Source: Sphingomonas sp. (lineage in GTDB: Bacteria; Pseudomonadota; Alphaproteobacteria; Sphingomonadales; Sphingomonadaceae). Taken from it: a DNA stretch of 38,064 nt. The stretch is taken from NCBI RefSeq assembly GCF_019749955.1, contig NZ_JAIEPC010000058.1:1-38064 (forward strand). The letters run 5' to 3'. Under the pieces are notes generated by a model. That model ran no database searches, was not told the DNA's origin, and saw only the letters and a program-made list of their open reading frames with translations. This document shows positions 24,212 to 32,668 of the stretch, in pieces (the stretch's first letter is position 1; each line of letters opens with the position of its first letter). Made by a program: the position numbers and the translations under genes.

Positions 24212-25257
24212 TCGGCGATCCGCCAGCCGAGCGTTTCACCGGCGTGGAAGGGGATGATGTCTGCTCCCGCCGCCGACAGGCGATCCGGCACCGTGACGGG
24301 CGCGTGTTCGAGCGTTATCCGCGCTTCGTTGAGCGGCAGCCCGTAGAAACGCGGGCCGTTTTCCGAGGCAAAGGCTTCGAACCGGTCGAGCGCGCCCTCC
24401 TCGTCGAACACGGCGGCATAGCTTTCGAGCGCGAAGGGCGCGTTGAAAATGCCCGCGCAGCCGCACGCCGCTTCCTTGGCGCTGGCGGCGTGCGGCGCGC
24501 TGTCGGTGCCGAGGAAGAAGCTGGGGTCGCCTGAAGTCGCTGCCGCGCGCAGCGCCAGCCGGTGCGCCTCACGCTTGGCGACCGGCAGGCAATAGGCGTG
24601 CGGGCGAATGCCCCCGTCGAACATAGCATTGCGGTTGATGTGGAGATGCTGCGGCGTGATCGTTGCTGCGACCAACGCGCCAGCATCGCGCACGAAATCG
24701 GCGGCGTCGGCTGTCGTGATGTGTTCGAACACGATCTTCATGCCCGGAAAATCGCGCACCAATCCTGCGAGCACCTGGTCGATGAACACCGCCTCACGAT
24801 CGAAGATATCGACCGAGGGATCGGTGACTTCGCCGTGCAAGAGCAGCGGCATCCCGATCCGTTGAAGCGTCTCGAACACCGGCGCGAGGCCCGCAATGTC
24901 GGTGACGCCGTGTGCCGCTCCCGTCGTTGCATGCGCAGGATAGAGTTTGCAGGCGGAGAAGACGCCGGCGGCAAAGCCCGCCTCGATGTCGGCGGCGTCC
25001 GCATGATCCGTCAGGTAGCAGGTCATCAGCGGGGTGAAGTCCAAGCCCGGGGCGAGTGCCGCGATGATGCGCGCGCGATAGGCTTCGGCAGCCGCAGCGG
25101 TCGTCACCGGCGGCGACAAATTGGGCATCACAATCGCGCGCGCAAACTGGCGCGCGGTGTAGCCGACCACCGAGGCGAGCATCGCGCCGTCGCGCAAATG
25201 GACGTGCCAGTCGTCGGGGCGACGGATGGTCAATCGGCGGGGGGCTTGGGATTCCAT
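24202..25257 (-). CDS. pyrC: Dihydroorotase (class II)
   Basis: A 351-residue enzyme that interconverts N-carbamoyl-L-aspartate and dihydroorotate in pyrimidine synthesis in the cytoplasm. Zinc and catalytic residues are in DDWHVHLRDG (two His), ACKLYPAHATTG (carboxylated Lys), LLHGEVTD, IVFEHITT and FLGTDSAPH (catalytic Asp). ATG 25257 was chosen because an upstream in-frame extension has no family sequence. It is convergent with the DoxX gene, their ends overlapping by ten bases, and divergent from ygfZ with only 23 bases between starts, so their promoters must overlap the coding regions or each other. Confidence 0.95.
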   Translation of the reverse strand: MESQAPRRLTIRRPDDWHVHLRDGAMLASVVGYTARQFARAIVMPNLSPPVTTAAAAEAYRARIIAALAPGLDFTPLMTCYLTDHADAADIEAGFAAGVFSACKLYPAHATTGAAHGVTDIAGLAPVFETLQRIGMPLLLHGEVTDPSVDIFDREAVFIDQVLAGLVRDFPGMKIVFEHITTADAADFVRDAGALVAATITPQHLHINRNAMFDGGIRPHAYCLPVAKREAHRLALRAAATSGDPSFFLGTDSAPHAASAKEAACGCAGIFNAPFALESYAAVFDEEGALDRFEAFASENGPRFYGLPLNEARITLEHAPVTVPDRLSAAGADIIPFHAGETLGWRIADQG

Positions 25258-25280
25258 TGCGCCCTTCCTAGCTAGGGGAC

Positions 25281-26036
25281 ATGACAGATGCCACCCCCTC
25301 CGCCCCGGGCACAACGACGCTTGCCGATCGCGCCGTCCTGCGGGTCGCGGGCGACGATGTCCGCGATTTCCTGCAAGGGCTGGTGACGCAGGATCTCGGC
25401 GCGCTCGCACCCGGTCACCCGCTATGGAGCGCGCTGCTGTCGCCACAGGGCAAGGCGCTGTTCGATTTCATCCTGTGGGATGGCGCCGACGGCGGCGACG
25501 ATGTCAGTGTGCTGATCGATTGCGAGGCGGATCGCGCCGACGCGCTGGCGCGGCGGCTGAGTCTGTACCGGCTGCGGCGGGCGATCACGATCGAGCGGAC
25601 CACGCTCGCGGTCCATTGGGCGCGCGATTCGGATTGCGGCGTCGACGATCCCCGGCTCGCGGCGCTGGGGCGGCGTTGGCTCGGCGCGCCCGGCGCGACC
25701 GCGAGCGGCTGGCACGCGCATCGGCTCGGGCTTGGCGTCACCGAAGGGGTTGGCGAGCTCGGCGATGGCGAAACGCTCTGGCTCGAATGCAATGCGCGCG
25801 AGCTGCACGGCGTCAGCTTTACCAAGGGGTGTTACATCGGTCAGGAAAATACCGCACGGATGCATCACCGCGCCAAGGTCAACCGCCGGTTGGTGGTCGC
25901 ACCGATCGGCCCGGCAGGCGACCGGACGCGTGCACGCTATGAAGCGTTAGGGCTGAAGGTCGAGCTGCGCCGAATCGAGGCGCTCGGTGATGCGCTTGTG
26001 CCTGAATGGCTGGAGGCTGCGCTCGCGAGCGACTGA
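25281..26036 (+). CDS. ygfZ: YgfZ/GcvT-like tetrahydrofolate-binding protein
   Basis: A 251-residue member of the YgfZ family, related to the aminomethyltransferase of the glycine cleavage system. It helps maintain some iron-sulphur enzymes. The signature KGCYIGQENTARMHHRAKV, with the conserved cysteine, is clear. LQGLVTQDL and SPQGKALFDFIL are typical N-terminal elements. It is shorter than the E. coli protein, as usual for alphaproteobacteria. It is divergently arranged with pyrC. Confidence 0.9.
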   Translation: MTDATPSAPGTTTLADRAVLRVAGDDVRDFLQGLVTQDLGALAPGHPLWSALLSPQGKALFDFILWDGADGGDDVSVLIDCEADRADALARRLSLYRLRRAITIERTTLAVHWARDSDCGVDDPRLAALGRRWLGAPGATASGWHAHRLGLGVTEGVGELGDGETLWLECNARELHGVSFTKGCYIGQENTARMHHRAKVNRRLVVAPIGPAGDRTRARYEALGLKVELRRIEALGDALVPEWLEAALASD

Positions 26037-26106
26037 CTCTGGCGCCCTACCCGCGCCGCAGCATGTGGTTCGCCCCCAATCAACAAAAGGGCTGCTCAAC
26101 AAAAAA

Positions 26107-26132
26107 GGGAGGCCGACCAAAGTCGACCTCCC
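26107..26132 (-). terminator. Intrinsic terminator of the OmpA gene
   Basis: GGGAGGCCGAC (26107-26117) and GTCGACCTCCC (26122-26132) pair at 10 of 11 positions around CAAA. On the minus strand the stem is followed by a run of six T, and on the plus strand by GATTTTG. It should terminate the OmpA gene and possibly ygfZ as well. Confidence 0.85.
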
Positions 26133-26155
26133 CGATTTTGTACCAGAGCTGAGGC

Positions 26156-27307
26156 TTAGTTGCCCGAACCCGGCCCGTAGGTGATTTCCACGCGACGGTT
26201 CTGCACTTCGCGAACGCCGTCGGCGGTCTGGACGCGCAGCTTGGTGGGATCTTCACCAAATGCCGCGGTCGTGATGACGCCTTCGGGGATCGTGTGCGAC
26301 GCGAGGTAGCCCTTCACGGCATCAGCGCGACGCTGCGACAGACCGACGTTGTACTTCGGGTTGCCCGAACGATCGGCGAAGCCTGCCAGCATGACCTGCG
26401 CCTGACCGCAGTTGCCATAAGCCGAAACCGCATTGTCGAGGATCGACGCTGCTTCAGGCGTGATGTCCGACTTGTTATGGTCGAAGAACACGATGAAAGG
26501 CCCAGGCGAGCACGGCGTAGCAGCCGGAGGCGGCGGCGGAGCAACCGGCTCCGGCGGCGGGGGTGGCGGCGGCGGAGGCGGCGGCGGCGGGGGTGGCGGC
26601 GGGGGTGCTTCTGCGCCGCCGAAGTTATAGGTGATGCCGCCAAGCAGGCTGTGTGAACGATAGGTACCGCCAAAGTTGCGGCCACGAATGTCGACAAAGC
26701 GCGCATCGGGTGCCGTGAAGAAACGGTACTTGATCGAAACGTCGAGATGCTTGCCGAGCGGTGCGCGAACGCCCGCAAGGCCCTGATAGGCGAAGCGCGT
26801 GTCCGAATCGTCAAGGAAAGCGCCAGACTGGCTGAGTGCGTAGCCCGAGGCCTTGACGCGAGCGATGCCGACACCGCCACCAACGAAGCCCTGAATGCTG
26901 TCATCGTCACCGAAGTCGAGCAGGCCGTTGACCATGAAGCTCAGCGCTGAGGTGTTACCACCAACGCCGCGATACACGCCCGGCGCCGCATTGAGGAGCG
27001 CGCCGTTGGTCGAGAAGGTTGGCGTGGTCGTCGAGGACGAATAATTCCTTACCGTCGCGCGCTTATAGCCAACTTCGGCTTCGACCCGGAACGCGCCAAA
27101 GTCGTAACCAATGTTACCCGACACGTCATAGCCGTAATCATGGGTGATAGTGCCAGCGCGGGGCGCCGTACCAATGTTGTAATCGATCTTTTCGACGATC
27201 GTTGCACCACCATCGACGCCAACGTACCACGACTTGTCGCGGGCGAGGGCAGGCGTGGCGATGATCGTGGAGGCAAGTGCCAGTGAAACGGCTAGCTTCC
27301 GCATCAT
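26156..27307 (-). CDS. OmpA-family outer membrane protein
   Basis: A 383-residue protein. The signal peptide ends TPALA (about residue 22). It is followed by an eight-strand OmpA-like beta-barrel (WYVGVDGGATIVEKIDYN ... YRSHSLLGGITYNFGG). A linker of about 30 residues is almost all proline. The C-terminal OmpA peptidoglycan-binding domain reads FFDHNKSDITPEAASILDNA, LAGFADRSGNPKYNVGLSQR then RADAVKGYL. The Asp and Arg that contact diaminopimelate are present (ADRS, LSQRRA). The protein should tether the outer membrane to peptidoglycan. The ATG at 27307 has AAGAAAGGGG upstream. The GC-rich proline tract is prone to length variation. Confidence 0.92.
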   Translation of the reverse strand: MMRKLAVSLALASTIIATPALARDKSWYVGVDGGATIVEKIDYNIGTAPRAGTITHDYGYDVSGNIGYDFGAFRVEAEVGYKRATVRNYSSSTTTPTFSTNGALLNAAPGVYRGVGGNTSALSFMVNGLLDFGDDDSIQGFVGGGVGIARVKASGYALSQSGAFLDDSDTRFAYQGLAGVRAPLGKHLDVSIKYRFFTAPDARFVDIRGRNFGGTYRSHSLLGGITYNFGGAEAPPPPPPPPPPPPPPPPPPEPVAPPPPPAATPCSPGPFIVFFDHNKSDITPEAASILDNAVSAYGNCGQAQVMLAGFADRSGNPKYNVGLSQRRADAVKGYLASHTIPEGVITTAAFGEDPTKLRVQTADGVREVQNRRVEITYGPGSGN

Positions 27308-27424
27308 AATCCCCTTTCTTGAGTGTCACTACGGACAGCCCCAACTCCCTAGCCAAAGCTTAGTTTCCACGCAAGCGGGCAAATACCCCGAACTGTGGCG
27401 CAAAGGCCACAGAACTGCGATTCC

Positions 27425-27928
27425 TCAAGTCGCGATCAAACCATGCCCGCGCAAGGTCTCCAGAATCGCGGCGATCGCCGTGCGCGCCTCAGCGTCAACC
27501 GTCGTGCCGCCCGCCGGATCGTCAATCGCCGGGCCGCGCGGCCCCACCACCGAATTACCGTCGATTTGCAGCCGATGCCCGGTGAGCACGCCATTGCGCC
27601 AGCCGCCGCCTGCGAATCGACTCTGCTGCCCCCCAGCACGATCCCAGACAGACAGTCCCTCGCGCGGCGCGACGAAGCGCCAGCCACCGCTGGTCCAGCC
27701 CGCAATGGCGTGTGCGTGCCCGGCCCACGCGCCGTTGGGCGCGCTCCCCACCACCCAGCAGGCGCCGAGATCGGGGGCGTCGGGCGGCGTGTCGACGCCG
27801 ATGGCCTCCACTACGGCCTGAGTCGCCAGATCGAGCAGCGCGAGCGCCTCATTGTGATAAAGCTCCTTCTGCGCTTGCCCCGGCTGGAGCAGCGGCAGCG
27901 CCAGCCGCGCGGTCGTCTCATCGGTCAT
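27425..27928 (-). CDS. DUF2793 protein at the end of the GTA-like cluster
   Basis: A 167-residue protein with the DUF2793 pattern: LPLLQPGQAQKELYHNEALA, DAPDLGACWVVG, GAWAGHAHAIAGWTSGGWRF and NGVLTGHRLQIDG. It is found downstream of the tail genes in GTA-like and prophage clusters of alphaproteobacteria and is probably a tail or fibre-associated structural protein. The ATG at 27928 has AAGGAG six bases upstream; a longer in-frame start is not needed. It follows the hub gene by 17 bases on the same strand, so the two are likely co-transcribed. Confidence 0.85.
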   Translation of the reverse strand: MTDETTARLALPLLQPGQAQKELYHNEALALLDLATQAVVEAIGVDTPPDAPDLGACWVVGSAPNGAWAGHAHAIAGWTSGGWRFVAPREGLSVWDRAGGQQSRFAGGGWRNGVLTGHRLQIDGNSVVGPRGPAIDDPAGGTTVDAEARTAIAAILETLRGHGLIAT

Positions 27929-27945
27929 TTCTTGCTCCTTCGGTC

Positions 27946-30063
27946 TCAAGGTCGGGCAGCGTGCGACAGGCCATTGGTGCCGCGCTGCCGGATGCGCACG
28001 GGTAGGGCCGTGTCGTCGCCGATCGGGAAGGTCGGCGAGACCGTCTCCGCGCTCGCGCCAGTAGCAAAGTCGATACGATAGGATTCGCGCTCCTCGCCCA
28101 GCGGCGCATCGGCACCGTCGATCCAGCGCCACCCCGCCCGACTGCGCCGCGCCCAGTGCAAGGCGCCGCTCGCCGCATCGATCCGCAGGTGAACCGGCGA
28201 AGGCGGCAGCACGGACGCGCCCGTCACCGGCGCATCGACCCGGACCGGGCCGTCGCCATCGCCAATGCCCGACGCCATCACCGCAACTTCGCCGCCGATG
28301 GCCGATAGCGGCAGGTCGATCGCGACCAGCGCCTCGGGCTCGATCAACACGAAGCGATCACCCGCCGCTTGCCGCCCCGCCGCCGCCTCGGTCCCGCGCC
28401 GCCCGCGCAGCAGCCGCGACAGCCGCCAGCGCGTCGGGCTGATCGGCTCGGCGCGCCCGAATTGCAGCAGCTCGTCGCCGACCAGCGCGAGATTGGCCCC
28501 CGCGTCGAGCCCCGCATCATCGGCATCGGCCAGCGTCATCGCGTCATGCGCCAATTCGACCTCGATCGTCCCAGCGAGATCGCGCAAAGCACTCCCGGCA
28601 ACACGCGGCGGCACAGCGACCGTCCCGATCGTGGCAGGCAGCGCGGTCGACCCTGCGGCGACCCAGCGGCCGCCGCCGTCGATGCTGTAGAGCAGCGCCG
28701 CGCGCCGCCACCCCGCCCCAGCCCCGGCGGCCGCCACCAGCACGCGCGGCGCCGCAAAAATCTCGTCGCCCAGCGCGGGCAGTTCGACCGCATGGACGAT
28801 CGTCCGTCCCGCCGCCGCATCCGGGCTCGCCAGCACGCGGCCGGAGCTTGCCGCCGTTGCCGCAACCGCACCCCCCAGCCGCACCAGATCAAGCGTCAGC
28901 ACCATGGCCTCAAGCGACCAACCCGTCACGCGCCACCGCCCCGGCTCGCCGTCAATCGCGACAATTGCCCCCGGCGCCAGATCGAGCGCCGCCCAGTCGA
29001 GCGCAACCTGACGTGTCTCGCGCCCCACTTCAGCACGGCGGAGCGCGGTCTCGGCAATCGCCTTCGCCGCGCTTGCGTCAATCGCGGCGGCAACCTCGAG
29101 CCGCGTGCTGCGCTGCCCCGCGCCCGGCCGGCGCGCACGCTGCAACCCGATCTGGTAATCGCGCGCGGGATCATAATGCGCGAGCGTGATCACCTGCGGC
29201 ACGCTCTCGATCGCGGCGAGCTTGCGCGCATGGCGCACCCCGCGCTTGCCCGCACCCGCGCCTTGGTCAGCAATCGTCCGATCGGGCGCGCCATCGATCC
29301 GGAGCGCCAGCCCGCCGCCCGCAGGCGCAAACCACTGCCCGCCGATGTCGGCCAATGCCTCCAGCACGCCGCGCGCACTGTCGCCATAGGCCGAAAAGCC
29401 GCTGAGCATCGCCCCCGCGCCGCCCGCCGTCACCAGCCCGGCGCCAATCGCCTCGGCAATCGCACCAATCGCGACCGGGCCGTCATCGGCGATCACTTCG
29501 AACGTCAGCGACGGGATGCGGTTGCCATACTCGGCGAGCTGGAAATGTTCGAACACCGCATAGGCCAATCCGCGATGCGCGCTCGCCTGCGCGCCCTCCG
29601 CCGCCGCGATCAGCGGATCGACCGGCTGAACCTCGTCGCCGCTATGGAGTCGAAACCCCGTCGCGGTCTTGAAATCGCCGCCAGCACCGCGCAGCAGCTT
29701 GCCCTCGGCCCAGATCCGCCCCACTCGCCTGATCGGCCGCGCCGACAGCGCCACCGCAAACGACGCCGAATAGCTGTAATTGGTCGTGCTCGGCTGGCCC
29801 TTGCCATTGCTCGTTTTCGACGTGCTTTCGATCAAATCGGTCGACCAGATCACCGACCCTGCGACCCGCATCGCGCCGAAGATCATCGGCAGCTGGCTGC
29901 CATAAGACGACGTCTGCACCGACAATTCGGTCAGGCGCGGGCCTTGGCGCCCCTTGCCCTTGAACAATTCACGGTCGATCGCCTGCCCGGCGATGGCGCC
30001 AATCGCGCCGCCGATCGGCCCGCCAATCGCGGTGCCGACGACGGTAAGCACGAGCGTTGCCAT
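27946..30063 (-). CDS. GTA/phage tail hub protein
   Basis: A 705-residue phage-tail-type protein. It has a glycine-rich hydrophobic N-terminus (VVGTAIGGPIGGAIGAIAGQ) and then SYGSQLPMIFGAMRVAGSVI. A central domain follows (LTFEVIADDGPVAIGAIAEA and LADIGGQWFAPAGGGLALRI), then a C-terminal beta-rich region (RWRLSRLLRGRRGTEAAAGR). It corresponds to the last large gene of RcGTA-like clusters but lacks the N-terminal TIM-barrel domain seen in Rhodobacter, as far as I can see. In a working particle it would form the tail-tip hub. The ATG at 30063 overlaps the peptidase stop (TGATG). Confidence 0.82.
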   Translation of the reverse strand: MATLVLTVVGTAIGGPIGGAIGAIAGQAIDRELFKGKGRQGPRLTELSVQTSSYGSQLPMIFGAMRVAGSVIWSTDLIESTSKTSNGKGQPSTTNYSYSASFAVALSARPIRRVGRIWAEGKLLRGAGGDFKTATGFRLHSGDEVQPVDPLIAAAEGAQASAHRGLAYAVFEHFQLAEYGNRIPSLTFEVIADDGPVAIGAIAEAIGAGLVTAGGAGAMLSGFSAYGDSARGVLEALADIGGQWFAPAGGGLALRIDGAPDRTIADQGAGAGKRGVRHARKLAAIESVPQVITLAHYDPARDYQIGLQRARRPGAGQRSTRLEVAAAIDASAAKAIAETALRRAEVGRETRQVALDWAALDLAPGAIVAIDGEPGRWRVTGWSLEAMVLTLDLVRLGGAVAATAASSGRVLASPDAAAGRTIVHAVELPALGDEIFAAPRVLVAAAGAGAGWRRAALLYSIDGGGRWVAAGSTALPATIGTVAVPPRVAGSALRDLAGTIEVELAHDAMTLADADDAGLDAGANLALVGDELLQFGRAEPISPTRWRLSRLLRGRRGTEAAAGRQAAGDRFVLIEPEALVAIDLPLSAIGGEVAVMASGIGDGDGPVRVDAPVTGASVLPPSPVHLRIDAASGALHWARRSRAGWRWIDGADAPLGEERESYRIDFATGASAETVSPTFPIGDDTALPVRIRQRGTNGLSHAARP

Positions 30064-30388
30064 CAAGCTTCTCCTATCATCCGCCAGCGGCCGATCACCG
30101 GCCAGGGTATCGGCCCCGGCCGCTCGACGACGCGGCGCAGCATCGCATCGGCATGGATCACGCCGCTGCCGCTATCGATCGCCAGATGGAGCTGGCCGGG
30201 GCCGCTCGCGCAGAGCAGCAAATCGCCCGCGCAAGCGTCCGCCACTGCCATCAGCCCGCGCGCTTCGATGAGTGCCGCGACCCGCGCCGGATCGCCGCCG
30301 CGCAACGCATAGCCGCTCGGCACGGCGTCATCCCCATAAGCGAACGCCACGAGTCCCACGCAATCAAGCCCGGTCGCCGGATGCCGTG
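30063..30388 (-). pseudogene. NlpC/P60 cell-wall peptidase, C-terminal part (GTA gp14-like)
   Basis: The frame contains RHPATGLDCVGLVAFAYGDD, with the catalytic cysteine, and GPGQLHLAIDSGSGVIHADA, with the catalytic histidine. This marks a phage NlpC/P60 peptidase. The N-terminal segment is missing: upstream of the RHPATG motif the DNA switches to a portal-protein gene in a different frame. No own start codon precedes the domain in frame with family sequence. In GTAs this peptidase sits directly before the hub gene, as here. Probably not translated. Confidence 0.8.
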
Positions 30389-30676
30389 CAGCAGCAATTG
30401 CGCCGCCACCGTCTCGACCAGCACTTGCCCGCCCGACCGTGCGCCTACGAGCGCGGCCAGCGCCGGATCGGAAGCGATCAGCGGCGCCCCGCCAACGCCT
30501 TCGGCCACCAGCCGCACGCACCGCTGGGCAATGGCATTGCGCGCATAGCCTTCCCGGACTTGCGCCTCATAGGACGAAGGCCATTCGCCAAGCGTCGCGC
30601 CCGCCGCAAGCCCATAACGCGCCAAAGCCGGACGGAATTTCTCCCGCCCGGCCGCCTTCCAGCCGAAGATTTTCAT
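30385..30676 (-). pseudogene. Phage portal protein, N-terminal fragment (GTA g3-like)
   Basis: The ATG at 30676 begins MKIFGWKAAGREKFRPALAR, followed by LGEWPSSYEAQVREGYARNA and VRLVAEGVGGAPL. The family resemblance ends at VETVAAQLLLHG (residue 98). These are the N-terminal residues of HK97/GTA-type portal proteins, which are normally about 400 residues. The frame continues for 43 codons out of phase with the NlpC/P60 domain that follows. The remaining 300 residues of portal and all the genes normally between portal and peptidase are absent. Confidence 0.8.
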
Positions 30677-30706
30677 TGGTTTTCCTCTGTAGCCAGATGG
30701 CTAGTT

Positions 30707-31045
30707 TCAGCGCTTCTTTAAAAGCACGTGGGCCGCAAACGGTTGCTTTGTTTGAATCGATTCGTCCTGAAAACGCCTGATCACATCTGCTGCAAGTTCA
30801 ATATCGAACAGTACCTCGGATTTGGTAAGTCTGAAATGAGGGTCATAGTCAGCCAAATGGCGACGTTCTTGGAGATTTGCAAAGGCATTAGCGAAGTCCT
30901 GGATATCGATTGAGAACGCACCCGTGTTCTGACATGCCTTCTTTGCATTGCCGTGGTCGAGCGATCGATAAGTCAGTCGCCATGAGTCGCTTGTCCTTAT
31001 GGCGTGGCTCGCACCGACTAGACTATCGGCACACGAGCGGGCCAA
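30707..31045 (-). CDS. HEPN-domain protein, 5' end without normal start
   Basis: The translated part from TTG 31045 is 112 residues and includes DIQDFANAFANLQERRHLAD then YDPHFRLTKSEVLFDIELAA, a HEPN-type ending. The same frame is open back to 31198 and reads family-like protein (KPLDLIAAAQSLIEGSNRPK, EARLRRAQSTLYYGLFDCLA). So the true domain begins near 31150 and lacks an ATG, GTG or TTG. It may initiate at a rare codon (a CTG at 31145-31147 lies one base past the upstream stop), be frameshifted, or have lost its start. HEPN proteins are often RNases or toxins in two-gene modules, with the antitoxin next to them. It lies in the gap between terminase and portal remnants. Confidence 0.6.
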   Translation of the reverse strand: MARSCADSLVGASHAIRTSDSWRLTYRSLDHGNAKKACQNTGAFSIDIQDFANAFANLQERRHLADYDPHFRLTKSEVLFDIELAADVIRRFQDESIQTKQPFAAHVLLKKR

Positions 31046-31148
31046 GCAATCGAACAGACCATAATATAGCGTGCTTTGCGCTCTTCGAAGACGCGCCTCC
31101 TTTGGACGATTGCTGCCTTCTATGAGGCTCTGCGCCGCCGCGATCAGG

Positions 31149-31427
31149 TCAAGCGGCTTCAGGGCTCGATTCCAGATTGTCGCTTTGGGAACGGAAGCTC
31201 ACGATAGGGAACGGTTCCTCGGGGAGTGCCACTCGAAGGTGGCGGACAAAGCCGGACATCTTCCCAGCGGCCACGTCTCGCGGATCGGCCAGCACGATGA
31301 CAACGCGCCAAATCGGATCACCGTCTTCGTCAACGTTTCGGTGTGCGATGATGGCGTTGACGTTCGCAGCGCCGAACTCTCGCTCTGCGACCGCCTTTGT
31401 CTTCGCCTCGTAATCCGACCTTTGCAT
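31149..31427 (-). CDS. Hypothetical protein upstream of HEPN gene
   Basis: A 92-residue protein (MQRSDYEAKTKAVAEREFGA, then VNAIIAHRNVDEDGDPIWRV and VLADPRDVAAGKMSGFVRHL). It has alternating helix and strand, with no signal or membrane segment. I do not recognise a family. It ends at the point where the HEPN frame begins, so the two are likely translationally coupled. By position it is the candidate antitoxin or partner of the HEPN protein, which is inference only. Confidence 0.6.
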   Translation of the reverse strand: MQRSDYEAKTKAVAEREFGAANVNAIIAHRNVDEDGDPIWRVVIVLADPRDVAAGKMSGFVRHLRVALPEEPFPIVSFRSQSDNLESSPEAA

Positions 31428-31495
31428 CTTTCAATTCTGCCATATCAACTGTCTGTTTTCCACAGCTTTGATGGATATGCTCGGCCAAACGGTCC

Positions 31496-32158
31496 TCACC
31501 GCCGCCCGAACCAGATCACGTGCCGCGCGCCCTTGCCGCTGGCTCTTGCCCGCACCACCACTTCGTCGACATCGAACCCCGCCCGCCCCAGCGCCTTCGC
31601 AAACGCCGGATCGGCCGCTGCCGACCACACCGCGAGCACCCCGCCGGGCCTTAGCGCCGCGCGCGCCGTCGCCAGCCCGGCGGGCGAATAGAGCCGGTCG
31701 TTCCCCTTGCGCGTCAGCCCGTCGGGGCCATTGTCGACGTCGAGCAGGATCGCGTCCCACGCCCCCGCGCCGCCCGCAATCACCGCGCCGACATCATCCT
31801 CGACGACGCGCACGCGCGGATCATCGAGGCACCCGGCGGCGAACTCCGCCATCGGCCCCTTCGCCCAGGCAATCACCGCGGGCACCAGCTCGGCAACCGT
31901 CACCTGCGCGCCCGGTCCCAGCCGCCCCAGCACCGCGCGCAAGGTAAAGCCCATCCCATAGCCGCCGATCAGCACCCGCGCATCCGCCCCGACGCGGTCG
32001 CACGCCATCGTGCCGAGCGCTTCTTCGGAGCCGCTCATCCGGCTCGACATCAATTCCTCGCGGCCGAGCATGATGAACCAGTCGGTGCCGCGCCGCACCA
32101 GCCGCATCTCGCCGCCGCCGGGCACGTGCACTGTATCGATCAGTTCGCGCGGGATCAT
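31496..32158 (-). CDS. Spermidine synthase-like methyltransferase-fold protein
   Basis: A 220-residue protein with the Rossmann-type fold of spermidine synthases and related methyltransferases. It has VLIGGYGMGFTLRAVLGRLG (nucleotide loop), VTVAELVPAVIAWAKGPMAE, then VRVVEDDVGAVI and WDAILLDVDNGPDGL. The final part is RAALRPGGVLAVWSAAADPA. It lacks the N-terminal polyamine-synthase beta domain, so it may be a methyltransferase-like homologue rather than a true polyamine enzyme. ATG 32158 (MIPRELIDTVHVPGGGEM) fits the family; longer frames upstream run through a palindromic repeat. It is a plausible chromosomal gene rather than a phage gene. Confidence 0.8.
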   Translation of the reverse strand: MIPRELIDTVHVPGGGEMRLVRRGTDWFIMLGREELMSSRMSGSEEALGTMACDRVGADARVLIGGYGMGFTLRAVLGRLGPGAQVTVAELVPAVIAWAKGPMAEFAAGCLDDPRVRVVEDDVGAVIAGGAGAWDAILLDVDNGPDGLTRKGNDRLYSPAGLATARAALRPGGVLAVWSAAADPAFAKALGRAGFDVDEVVVRARASGKGARHVIWFGRR

Positions 32159-32202
32159 CAGGCCTCCGTGATGGTGTTCGCGCGGGCCGGGATTCCTTCT
32201 CA

Positions 32203-32292
32203 CCGTTCGTGCTGAGCTTGTCGAAGCACCGTCCTTCTTTGCGACCCGCCGGAAAAAGAAGAACGGCCCTTCGACAAGCTCAGGGCAAACGG
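32203..32292. repeat. Palindromic (REP-like) repeat
   Basis: CTGAGCTTGTCGAAG (32212-32226) is perfectly complementary to CTTCGACAAGCTCAG (32269-32283), flanked by CCGTTCGTG and GGGCAAACGG. The 'GAGCTTGTCGAAG' palindrome is common in intergenic DNA of sphingomonads. Confidence 0.85.
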
Positions 32293-32360
32293 GGCGATGG
32301 CGACGCCTGCACGCAGCGTTATGCGTCGCCCTATAGCCGCGCTCGCCGCCGCGCGATAGA

Positions 32361-32654
32361 ATGCCCGTCATGCCCAGTCTCGCTCAGGCCGGTTGGATCG
32401 CGCTCGCGCTGCTCTTCGCGGTGCCGCTGCTCGGTTTCGGCTATTTCTTCATCGACGAAGATGGCGCCCGCCGCCGCTTTGCCGGGATCATTCCCTATCT
32501 GGTCTATCTCCTCCCGCTCTACAGCGCGGTCATCGGCGCGATCGGCACGCTGATGAACGACCCGCATACCGCGATGACGGGTTTTGCCGTCGCGATCTTC
32601 AGCGCCTTCCCCGCCGCGAGTGCGTGGCGCAAGCGGAAGCGCCACAACCCTTAA
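32361..32654 (+). CDS. Small putative membrane protein
   Basis: A 97-residue protein with three hydrophobic stretches (AGWIALALLFAVPLLGFGYF, FAGIIPYLVYLLPLYSAVIG, TGFAVAIFSAFPAASAW) and a strongly basic C-terminus (RKRKRHNP). It should lie in the inner membrane. The family is not recognised. Either the ATG at 32361 or the one at 32370 could start it. It is flanked on both sides by palindromic repeats. Confidence 0.6.
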   Translation: MPVMPSLAQAGWIALALLFAVPLLGFGYFFIDEDGARRRFAGIIPYLVYLLPLYSAVIGAIGTLMNDPHTAMTGFAVAIFSAFPAASAWRKRKRHNP

Positions 32655-32668
32655 CTACCCCGCCGTTC

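Noticed and set aside
28369..30312. Plus-strand frame of 647 codons
   Set aside because: Antisense to the tail hub gene; Arg/Pro/His-rich with no recognisable domain.
30063..30521. A full-length NlpC/P60 gene starting at 30521
   Set aside because: The first 45 residues are portal DNA read in the wrong frame; only the part after 30388 is peptidase-like.
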